DNA of 64,000 nt, taken from NCBI GenBank assembly GCA_019059635.1, contig JAGVRJ010000003.1, forward strand, positions 744,001 to 808,000. The letters run 5' to 3'. Of the stretch, positions 55,693 through 64,000 are shown in pieces (within the stretch, counting starts at the first letter, position 1; each line of letters opens with the position of its first letter). The DNA is from Proales similis (lineage: Eukaryota > Rotifera > Eurotatoria > Ploima > Proalidae). The translations under genes were made by a program, and so were the position numbers. A model generated the notes under the pieces. It saw nothing but the letters and a program-made list of their open reading frames with translations, was not told where the DNA came from and made no database searches.

Positions 55693-57054
55693 ATGCGCAA
55701 CTCAGCTGAGCCGAGCGTCTTGTTTAGAGGCAAGCTGCCCAAGTCTTCATACTACGACGTGGTGATCGGCACAGTCGACACGAGCGGCCAGTGGCCTGGC
55801 TCAAGCCAACAGCAACTAGAAGAACATGTGCAACATAATGCAAATCACAATATCGAGATCAGCGTGTGTACCTTTTCGCCGGACGAGTCCTATCTGGCAT
55901 GGTCGTGCGGATATGGCCTCATAAAGCTCATGAAATGGCAAGGCGGTGAAGAGCGCGAGTCGCCAGAGTCGGACTTTGAGCCGACATCTCGCAAAGTGAT
56001 TCGCTTCGATCCAGACTCACGCTCTGTTGAAAGTTCGCAGTTTCTCAAACGCAAAAACGAAATTGCCGAGATCGACTGCGGAGAGACGGTTCATTCATTG
56101 GCGTTTGGCTCAAATCGGTCGTCTGTCGAGGGATCATCAGGCCTCCATTTGCCCAAGAGCAGCGTGTACACTCGCATCAAAGATTGCGAGGAAATGCTCG
56201 TTCTGGCGGTGGGCCTGAGATCTGGAAAAATTCGAATCTACGACGTGCTGCACGGAAAGCTTTTATTCATCTTGTTCGATCACAAAGACCTGGTCAAGGG
56301 TCTGCAGTTCACAAGCGACGGCTCGTTCCAGCTCGCCTCAGCGTCCACTGACGAGACATTGAAATTATGGAACATGTTCGAAGACGGAAATATGTACAAA
56401 ACCTTAAAGGGTCATTCGGCTGCAGTGCTTGCATGCTGCTGGTCGCCGACAGCGCCTCTTCTCTGCTCGGTTGGCAACGGCAGAGAAGCATTCATTTGGA
56501 ATACTCAATCGTTTAAACTGGAGCATAAGCTGAGAGAACATGCAAATACGGTTTCTTCGTGTCAATTTTCACCAGACGGCGGCTTGCTGGCCACCGGATG
56601 CTTTGACACGCGGGTAAGGCTCTGGAACCCGTACAGCGGAGAGCTGCTGCGCGAGTTCATGCACCTCTTGCCACCGCCTAGTTTCATCTACGCCGGCGGT
56701 TTCAACGGTGCTTACGTTCGATCTCTGTCGTTTAGTTCAAACGGAGATCATTTGGTAACAATCTGTGATGATAAAAAGCTAAGAGTGTGGCCGATTTCGA
56801 ACTTCAACGGCGAACCGTTGGCATACGGCTATCACAAGGACGCTATTGCCTTGTGCTATTCATCAAGCAGTCGCAAAATACTGGTAGGAACTCGCCACGG
56901 CGACCTAGAGATCTACGAACTGCCTCCGATTGTGTGCACTCTCAAAGAGCTCACGCGTAAAGTTGTCAATCAGTTCGTCGATCCAGCTCTTAGACTCAAA
57001 ATCTCCATTCCCAACGAGCTAAAAGACTACTTGGCTTACAAACACATGAGATGA
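55693..57054 (+). CDS. WSB1: WD40 and SOCS-box protein, WSB1/2 type
   Basis: Intronless from the likely start ATG (MRNSAEPSVLFRGKL), 453 residues; a splice acceptor-like TTTCTAG precedes it in the 5' leader. WD40 repeats begin near ISVCTFSPDESYLAWSC and include LQLASASTDETLKLWNM-type, CCWSPTAPLLCSVGNGREAF, CQFSPDGGLLATGCFDTRVR and LSFSSNGDHLVTICDDKKL units. The C-terminus is a SOCS box (LKELTRKVVNQF, then IPNELKDYLAYK), equal to the end of vertebrate WSB1/2. WSB proteins are substrate receptors of cullin-RING ligases through Elongin B/C. Which of the two vertebrate paralogs is closer cannot be said. Confidence 0.92.
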   Translation: MRNSAEPSVLFRGKLPKSSYYDVVIGTVDTSGQWPGSSQQQLEEHVQHNANHNIEISVCTFSPDESYLAWSCGYGLIKLMKWQGGEERESPESDFEPTSRKVIRFDPDSRSVESSQFLKRKNEIAEIDCGETVHSLAFGSNRSSVEGSSGLHLPKSSVYTRIKDCEEMLVLAVGLRSGKIRIYDVLHGKLLFILFDHKDLVKGLQFTSDGSFQLASASTDETLKLWNMFEDGNMYKTLKGHSAAVLACCWSPTAPLLCSVGNGREAFIWNTQSFKLEHKLREHANTVSSCQFSPDGGLLATGCFDTRVRLWNPYSGELLREFMHLLPPPSFIYAGGFNGAYVRSLSFSSNGDHLVTICDDKKLRVWPISNFNGEPLAYGYHKDAIALCYSSSSRKILVGTRHGDLEIYELPPIVCTLKELTRKVVNQFVDPALRLKISIPNELKDYLAYKHMR

Positions 57055-57467
57055 TCTATTTATTTTCTATGCTCAAGTTCTTACTCGGAACGAAACAAAA
57101 ATGAACATTCGCATTTTGTTTTGAATGCACATTATTTAACAACTAAAATTAACTAAAATTAAAACGCAATGCCACATGAAGATTTTGTTTTATTTGGCAT
57201 TGAAGTGAAATCTTTTTTATCAACTCATTCCCGAGGATAATTTTTTTCTCCCTTAAATAATTTTCTTCCTTTTTTTGGTTCTTATATACGAACACGCTCT
57301 CACCTACTGGCTGAATTACTCAATTCGCGAATCTAATGAGCCACTTGGCGTCACTTCAGATGAGTGTCTATATTGTATTCTTGTTTATTGGATAAATTGA
57401 ATAATAAAACGTGACCCGTTGGAGGGTCGAGTTTTGGATTTAAAGACTTTTTTTATGCGTTAACGAA
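57055..57467. other. Convergent 3' ends, no gene seen
   Basis: AT-rich spacer between the WSB-type gene and the first K2P gene, with AATAAAA at about 57401 for the former. Confidence 0.45.
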
Positions 57468-58824
57468 CTAACCAGTTTGGCTGCTGGGTGTCTTGATTGA
57501 TGACTGCGACTTGTCTTTAGCCAAGTTTTTCCTCAACTTTTTCATTCTGTCGACAAACTTGTCCTGAATGAGATCGAAGCAGATTCCGATCAACGCAATG
57601 CCCATCAGCACATAGCAGCCGGTAATCAGCAAATTACGTTGCGCTCTTGGCTTATCTTTCTTGAAATACTGAACACCGGGCACCATATCGCCAAGACCTT
57701 TCAAACAAGTGCGAGCTAGAAGATCAATAGCGATTAGCTCAAAAATTACCAATTGTAGATATGGTTATGAACACAAAGTACAACGCTTCTATTTTGTTCC
57801 AATCTTCAAGGTAAGCAAAGAGGGCAGTGCCGCCGGCGATGAACAAAGCGATGAGAGAAAAAACCACAACTATGGGTATGGAGAATATGGAACTTCTGTC
57901 CAGGCTATAAGAGTTGCGAGTTGAATCGATAGCAGGTGCCACTTGTCTGGCTGTTGGCCCGTTTGACGAACCGAACCGAAAGCATCGAGCGCATAGACTG
58001 CGAATTATTGAGCCTATGCTCAAGCTTAGATTTGCGATGCAGATCAAACACAATGGAATTGCAATCATCGAATAGCAGATGCAGACGATCTGCCCCTCCC
58101 ATCCTATCGGCTAGCAAAAGCACTGTTACTGACCAGATCAAAAGTTAAGGCTTGAAAGGCTCGCTTACTGACACATGGCCATATCCTGTGTAGGTTGGAT
58201 ATGAGAAAAACCTTGAGAGCTTTGAAAAATCGATGAGAATTTCGACTATTTACCGATTGTCGTCATCAAGGTCATACAAAAGAGCAGTGAACTTTCAATC
58301 GTCCATGACGTGTCTTGAACGCAATCTTGTCCGAAATATTTGTGCTCTTTTCTGAGCCGAACGGTCTCGTCACGAATCTGAGAAAGACGCACACTCATCA
58401 TCGAATCGTAGTTGTGGAGGAAATTTTCGCGCTCTGCGGCGAATTGCTTTAAATCATCGCCCAGAGTAGCACTTGTCGGATCAACATATTGAATGTCCAA
58501 TTTGCTCATGTTAAGCCAAACGAAATTGAACATTTGCTGCGCGTGTCTGGCGATCATCTTTCTGCTGATGCCTGCGCCTTCCTCGCACTTTTGTGTCCAA
58601 GTGTGCTGCTCCAAAGTTTTAAACAAGAAACCGCCACCGCCCACAAAAAGAACGGTCAACACCAAAAGACCGACATGAGAGCAGAGCATGCGGACTAGAC
58701 GACGTGCGCAAGAGCCTTTTCTTAGCTCATCTCTTCCTGCTGAATTGTTGCGGCTAGAGCCTATCCGGATAGTTCTGCCTGCGTGCGAGGAAGTTGGCTC
58801 GATTCTTGAGTTTCTGAATTTCAT
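57468..58824 (-). CDS. Two-pore-domain potassium channel (TWK/K2P), copy 1
   Basis: Exons 58824-58254, 58185-58169, 58110-57750 and 57697-57468 join in frame to 392 residues. The second exon is only 17 nt and encodes the end of the first selectivity filter. Topology is TM1 (HVGLLVLTVLFVGGGGFLF), a long extracellular cap, pore 1 with TTIGYGHVS, TM2 (WEGQIVCICYSMIAIPLC), TM3, pore 2 with ISTIGLGDMVPG, and TM4 (YVLMGIALIGICFDLIQD). Both filters keep the T-x-G-[YL]-G core, so it should conduct potassium leak current. A closely related gene follows 400 bases upstream on the same strand, pointing to tandem duplication. Confidence 0.95.
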
Positions 58825-59237
58825 TCCCCTCGGCTCGCTTTGATTAGTCGAATGAGCCTGAATGCTGCACTCGACTTTCCTCTCAGCCTTTGTCTCTCGT
58901 CCTGGCTTGCATGTTCAGGCTTATGAACGTGAGCATCAAGCCGAATTGATTGTAAACCAAAACCAAATTTAAAATGGAGATTTATTGATCGAACATGACT
59001 TTTGAACATGTCTTAAAGTATTTCAACTCGTTCAATGATACTGACAGGGACGGAAACTGCATCTATTTCCGCAAATGGTGCTTTTCTTTTATTCTTTATT
59101 TTGAAGCCGATCAGCTCTATTGGATTGGTGTTTAAAAATGAATGATATAACCAATTAAGGACGAGTGGCAGTGTCACATTACACCGGCATGAAATCAAGT
59201 TCGGTAAATAACTAGGAGAAAATATTGAAAAGGCTGG
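58825..59237. other. Spacer between tandem K2P genes
   Basis: No gene seen. It holds the copy 1 promoter and the copy 2 3' UTR. Confidence 0.45.
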
Positions 59238-61159
59238 TTAACATGAAGATTGATTTTGGCGTGCCTTGACACTGTTGGGCGTTTCATCATCGTCGCTCTG
59301 GAAACTATTTAGGCTCGAGCCCGAGTTGGGTCTTACTTGAATCTTGCTGCCCGATTGTTCTCTTTCGAGCCGCACAGTCGGCTCGCGGCTCGTTTGTCCA
59401 ACCGGCGCAATCGCGAACGAGCTCATGCGAGACACACGAGCGCTGGCAGGCACGTTCGAGCGATCACGAGCAAACACGGGCAGCTCAAATGCCTGCTTGA
59501 CTATTTCGCTTGTCTCATCAACCGGATCTTGTTTGGCTTTCTGAATGCTCAACGAAGTGCTCTGACGATGCAGCCTGCTCGAGTCTTTGTGCTCCTCTTT
59601 GACAGTCTCTTCTTCGGCTGCTTCTTGCTCTTTTTCTTCCTCCTCTGAATTTTCATCTTCATCCTTCTTCTTTATGCCCAGCTTTAGGGCGATCAGCGTG
59701 AACTTTTCTCTCAACTCCTCTTGCATGAGGTCGAAACACATGGCCAGAATAGCCATGCCGAAGAATATGAACACGAAAGCCATAATCAAATTGCGACTGC
59801 CTTTGGCCTCGTCTCCGTCAAGAATGGCAGTAATGCCCGGCACCAGATCGCCGAAACCTTTCCAATTCAATAATCAAGTGTGTGCCTTCTAGACCAGCTC
59901 AAAGATGAAATTTGCTTCAAACCTATGGTCGAGAGCGAGACAAAGCTGAAATAGCATCCGGCAACTGGTGTCCAGCCTTCAGCTTGACTGAAAATAAAAC
60001 CGCTGGCCACAATGTAGCCGATGATTGTTGTAAGAACAAAAACAAGCGGGACTGAAACACGCTGCTCGTCGGCTTCGTTTTCTTCGTCGTCGTCATCGTC
60101 ATCGACAACTTTGCTTTTGCCTTTGTTGTCCTCGTCGAAATTAATTCCGTCCTTACTTGCTTCGCCTTTCTCATCCGACTTGTCTCTTTTCGCGTCGTCC
60201 TCTTCGTCGTCTTCCTCTTCTCTCTGCTTTCGTCGCCGGTTGCATGCGTAGCAGCAGATCTTGCTGTAAACAAAGCGAAACATGTCGCCCATGATTCCAC
60301 TCACATTGGCCACACTCATCAGAAATAGGGGGATTCCCAGTGTAGCGTAGCAAATGCACACAATCTGTCCTTCCCATGTTGCAGGCTTAAAAATTTGCGA
60401 TTTAGATTAGCTTTGAAGATGGATGGTAGATCTGGAAAGCGATTTGTTTACTCACCGATACATGTCCGTAGCCTAATGCATTAAATAAGAGTATGAGAAT
60501 GGGCTGGAAGAAGCGCGAATGGCGTTAGACTCACCAATTGCAGCGACCACGCTCATGGTGAACAGCATGGCGCTCTGGAAGTTCCACAAGCTGTTCTTCT
60601 CACAATCTTGACCATAGTAGCCGTAGTCACTCTTTATACTTATGACCTTGTCTCTGAATTCAATGAGCTTGTCGTAGATCTTTTGATGATAGACGTCTGG
60701 CCCGTCGCGTTGAGTTGAAACGCCGGCGACCACAGTCGAATTATCGACCGGAAGCCAAGGGTTCGGATTTGTGTTGAAATAAATGTAGTTGAACAGCTCC
60801 ATGCGGTAGCCCGATATTAAATCGCTGCTCTCGCCACTGCCGAGCTGACAGTTTTGTATTTCATTGTGCTGCTCTAGTATGCTGAATAGAAAAGCACCGC
60901 CCAATACATAGGCCAGAACTAGAACAATCATGCCGAGATGCATGAGCAAGAATCGGAGAAGACCTTTGAATCCTCCTCCGCTCGAATTCTCCCCGTCGGC
61001 AGCATTTTCGTCCTCTGACTTGCTGGTTTTTGACGGGTCGGATTTAAATGCTTTTATATGGGCTGGTTCGATAGTGGACGACCGGCCAACCGACGCTGGC
61101 CTGTCCAAATCAAATTCGCTTGGCCCGTGGAAGTCGCGCGCTGAATAGACTCGATCCAT
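59238..61159 (-). CDS. Two-pore-domain potassium channel (TWK/K2P), copy 2
   Basis: Exons 61159-60535, 60472-60456, 60385-59923 and 59857-59238 join in frame to 574 residues; the intron positions are the same as in copy 1, including the 17-nt micro-exon. TM1 is LGMIVLVLAYVLGGAFLFSI, TM2 WEGQIVCICYATLGIPLFLM, TM4 VFIFFGMAILAMCFDLMQEE. Pore 2 is normal (LSTIGFGDLVPG). Pore 1 reads VVAAIGYGHVS: the filter Thr before I-G-Y-G is Ala. An acidic loop (DDDDDDEENEADEQ) lies between TM2 and TM3, and a 200-residue C-terminal tail carries many Ser/Thr. The start ATG is directly preceded by a splice acceptor (TTTTGCAG|AAAA|ATG). Confidence 0.95.
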
Positions 61160-61705
61160 TTTTCTGCAAAAGAAGCAACCAGTCAATCTTAATTGTCGTT
61201 CGTACTTTTGCGGCCGACTTATTTTAAGCTCAAGAAATGCGAATGGAGAAAAAATGGCGTCAATTTAACGGCATGAAAATAAATTTTCTTGTTTACTCGG
61301 CACAAACCCAGAAAGAAAGCGAGTTTCGAGCGATATTTTTGAGCTCGCAAGCACACATTAACTCGATTCGCTCGAAACTGCTACCTGACGCGTCACATTT
61401 CATCGGTTGTTATTTACCCAATCGAATGGCGACCATTAATCTTTAATAAGCCGTTCTTGAGCCAATTGGGAAATGTTCCATCAAGCTGAAGCCTCGTCTA
61501 ACAAAAACGCCAATAACAGCAATTCCAATAACGTGAATGACGCCTTCCTTTTTTTTTGCTTCCTTCTATGCTCGATGTCGATTTGCTCAAACAATTTCAA
61601 AATGCTTTTCTCAAGAATTTGAATTTCTGTTTATTTTAAGGCGAAATAAGTTCAGGGAAAATGTGGCCGAAAAATGTGCGAAAAAACAGTTTAGGTAACG
61701 CTGGC
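61160..61705. other. Spacer upstream of K2P copy 2, no gene seen
   Basis: AT-rich. A 69-residue plus-strand open frame (61237-61446) has no motif and is not called. It includes the 3' UTR of the fucosyltransferase gene. Confidence 0.45.
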
Positions 61706-63013
61706 CTAAGAGCATATTCCGAAGAGCTTGACAACTCCGTTGACTATTGATTTTTCCTCCTGATCGCGACATTGCACGTCTGGATTGAACCAGGTGCTGA
61801 TCTGAACGGGCGGGTTTTCACGTCGCAAATAAGCCTCGTCGTGGACTTTGGCGCATATCTCGCAGAACAGAGTTAAATCGCTTTTCTGCGTCAGAATCAA
61901 TAGTTCCGACTTGTTTTCCTGAATCGCCCGGCTCATTTGTTCGAATAGAGGCACTTTCCATGACAAGCGTTCCCTGAACGCGCTTTCATTTGAGCCCAAG
62001 TAGTTGAGATGTTCGGCAAGTGACTTGGCCGAGTCGAACTGTTCGACGTGAATAAAGCTATTTGGCGCCGGGGCCCGACTCTCATAGTCTTTCCTAGGCG
62101 CTCCTCTGACCACTGGAATCAGGTGCACTTTGAACATGTTCTTGGGCCAGTAAATCTTCCAATACTTTTCTGTTATGTACTCGTCGCAGAGGCTGTTTTC
62201 GAAAGACAAGTAAAATTTGTACGAATTGTATAGCTTTTTCAGACAGTCGCGGTCTGCCGATTTGCGGCAAGGGTCGGGTTTGGTCTGAGGAAATATAGAG
62301 GAGCATGAGCCGTATATGTCAATAGGAATGTATTTGCTCAGCTCTTTGACATAGAGCTCGCGCTCGCTTGGCGTTTGGCAGTGGCTGACAAACCAGAAGA
62401 CCGAGGCTTGCTTCGTGCTTTTGCCGCGCAACGGATCAAAGGCCAAGTGAGAATTGGCTTGCTTGAATACGCTGGAGAATTCCTTTTGATATTCGGGTAT
62501 GTAGGGCAGATCTTGCCATTTGTCGAAGCCACGGTAGTCATTGACTGCGTCGCTGTCCGCCTTGAATGTGGACGTCAAATTGAACCAGTCGTCCAAGTCG
62601 TCGGCGCGGAAGTGATTCGAGCAAAACGATCGCCGCTGAGATTCTAGAGTACTGTACATCCAAAGCTGACGTCGATTTCGCTTCTTGGCCAGTTTGCGAA
62701 CATTCCACATGAGATTGGGACCGTGAACAAACACGGCGTCGCTGCTCTCATACGGAGTCCGTCTGAGCAGAGATGTGCTGAACGCGAAGCATCGCTTCTC
62801 TTTGCAGTTCTTAAACGGCGACGTTCCGATTTTGCCCACGCTCCAGTTTGGATCCAAAAAGCGCCATGTGAACAATTCGATTGCCTTAAGGCCTTGCCGA
62901 TGAATTCTGTCTACTTCGTTCTCTTCGGCACCGAACGTTGCGATTATTAGGTAGAAAGCTGAAACTAAAACAAGGCCAATGGACAAAATCTTTTTGTATC
63001 TTGACAGCCTCAT
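61706..63013 (-). CDS. Alpha-1,3-fucosyltransferase (GT10)
   Basis: Intronless, 435 residues, with a Golgi type II layout: short basic cytosolic end, signal anchor at residues 9-29 (ILSIGLVLVSAFYLIIATFG), then stem and lumenal catalytic domain. The GT10 donor-binding motif is intact: FYLSFENSLCDEYITEKYW, followed by IPVVRGAP. The upstream acceptor-side part (FWFVSHCQTPSERELYVKEL, IDIYGSC) also fits. Such enzymes transfer fucose from GDP-fucose to GlcNAc, either on antennae or on the N-glycan core as in invertebrate FucTA; which acceptor is used here is not clear. Confidence 0.93.
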   Translation of the reverse strand: MRLSRYKKILSIGLVLVSAFYLIIATFGAEENEVDRIHRQGLKAIELFTWRFLDPNWSVGKIGTSPFKNCKEKRCFAFSTSLLRRTPYESSDAVFVHGPNLMWNVRKLAKKRNRRQLWMYSTLESQRRSFCSNHFRADDLDDWFNLTSTFKADSDAVNDYRGFDKWQDLPYIPEYQKEFSSVFKQANSHLAFDPLRGKSTKQASVFWFVSHCQTPSERELYVKELSKYIPIDIYGSCSSIFPQTKPDPCRKSADRDCLKKLYNSYKFYLSFENSLCDEYITEKYWKIYWPKNMFKVHLIPVVRGAPRKDYESRAPAPNSFIHVEQFDSAKSLAEHLNYLGSNESAFRERLSWKVPLFEQMSRAIQENKSELLILTQKSDLTLFCEICAKVHDEAYLRRENPPVQISTWFNPDVQCRDQEEKSIVNGVVKLFGICS

Positions 63014-63351
63014 GGCGTGCTGATCGATTTTAGAGCCTTTTAGACATCTGGGTCAGAGAAAAAAATACTTTAGACAGTACTCATGCTGTTTTGGGTCAAG
63101 AGATTTTCACACTTGGCCAGTTCAAGCGTGACTCGGCTTAAGAAATTATGCTCAAGTTTGCAAAGACACCCTACTGCCTAGTAGTTGCCTTGGTTCCCTG
63201 GTTACCTAAATTCGAACCTAGCTCCAAAAGTAGCAAAAAATAAATTGCAATTAGAAAAGTAAAACGGCCGAATTAGCAGAAATTATGCTGTCTGCGGAGG
63301 GTTGCGACTAGAATTTTTATTCATGCTTAAATAGGAGCGGGAAAAAAGCAG
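63014..63351. other. Spacer, no gene seen
   Basis: Fucosyltransferase promoter and the 3' UTR of the TRP channel gene. AT-rich. Confidence 0.45.
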
Positions 63352-64000
63352 TTAGCAGTCAACAAGCTGATCGTGCTCAAGAGATTTCACGATCTGATCG
63401 TGGAACAAATGCTTCCGACTGATCGTATCGGCTCTCTCCTCGTCCTTTGAGTTAGAGTGACTAAGTGGTGAGTTGCATTGGGAAGTTTAAAGAATGCGGA
63501 ATTTACAGTTTGCTTCCATCGAACGATGTAAGCCATTTTGCCATTGCCCAGCTGGTGACCATATTTCTTCTGCTGCTTTAGGCGTTCCTTAATGCTCACG
63601 TTCTGTTCAAGAGTTAAAACTTGCTTTGCCCACTGAACATTGATTTGATCGAACGATTAGCGTGTCGGTTGTTGTTGTTCATTTCAATTGTGTCCAAATC
63701 TACCTGACGCAGCCACTCACGCTGCAGCTCTGTTGTTTCATTGTAGGTGCTTGCCATCATGGCAATCAACAAGTTGAAGAGAACGTTTGAAACTGTGAAC
63801 ACAAATATGACCAGGAGGATCTAGAACCAGTGAAAATCACGCTGAAATTTGGGCAGTGAGACGATGCGTTAAATTCGCTTTCACTTACTCGTCCGACTAC
63901 ACCGTATTCGGCTTGAAGCATTGCGTCATATATGTAAAGTAGATTGTCTGTGGACATGATGAAACAATCGTAGATTGCAGCCAGCGGTGAGTTGAACTGA
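63352..64000 (-). CDS. TRP cation channel, C-terminal end (TRPV-like), partial
   Basis: The gene runs off the right edge of the window. Exons visible: beyond 64000-63889, 63820-63704, 63632-63507 and 63444-63352. They encode part of the pore region, then S6 (FVFTVSNVLFNLLIAMMAST), a TRP-box-like EWLRQWAKQVLTLEQ, and a cytosolic tail ending HDQLVDC. NLLIAMM at the end of S6 followed by R-E-W-x-R-Q-W-A is characteristic of invertebrate TRPV-type channels (OSM-9, Nanchung, Inactive); TRPN cannot be excluded without the ankyrin part. Such channels serve mechanosensation or chemosensation. Confidence 0.78.

Overview
The window is nuclear DNA of an invertebrate animal with a compact genome. Most genes fit in 1-3 kb. 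Introns have GT-AG borders and are mostly 45-70 nt long. There are metazoan-only families throughout: innexin, two K2P (TWK-type) potassium channels, RGS12, C3G/RAPGEF1, abLIM and a TRP channel. An innexin gap-junction gene without any deuterostome-specific gene points to a protostome. The dense gene packing and the secreted proteins with a dibasic KR site just after the signal peptide would suit an ecdysozoan such as a nematode, tardigrade or mite. I cannot fix the phylum from the sequence.

Layout. 0-7 kb (minus strand): a small, possibly Mediator-related protein and a tandem pair of NT5C2-type cytosolic 5'-nucleotidases, one intron-poor and acid-tailed, one with 14 exons and diverged. 7-12 kb (plus): a stand-alone CXC/chromokinesin-type Cys-rich protein, a coiled-coil protein and a 7TM receptor with a large ectodomain. 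12-22 kb (minus): a tiny one-repeat filamin-like gene, insulin-degrading enzyme, the Rap exchange factor RAPGEF1, aspartyl aminopeptidase, and a plus-strand 5S rRNA gene. 22-25 kb is non-coding with simple repeats. 25-41 kb: abLIM/dematin-like villin-headpiece protein (plus), an intronless SOCS-box protein (minus), a Q-rich protein (plus) and an 11-kb RGS12 gene (plus; PDZ-PTB-RGS-RBD-RBD-GoLoco). 41-45.5 kb: three minus-strand genes for small secreted low-complexity proteins. 45.8-49.6 kb: a head-to-head pair of RNA-methyltransferase-family genes (SPOUT1 and a TRMT2-like gene that appears to have lost its active site). 50-57 kb: two MARCHF5-type RING-CH ligases flanking an innexin, then a WSB-type WD40/SOCS protein. 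57-64 kb (minus): two tandem K2P channels, an intronless GT10 fucosyltransferase and the 3' end of a TRP (TRPV-like) channel.

Genes that could work together include the membrane-excitability set at the right end (innexin, K2P, TRP), small-GTPase/G-protein signalling (RAPGEF1, RGS12) and ubiquitin ligase components (two MARCHF5-like, two SOCS-box). There is no sign that they form one co-regulated system. No mobile element, CRISPR array or virus-derived gene was seen. Most exon models below were built by hand and checked for reading-frame continuity across every junction; where this failed or was not done, the entry says so.
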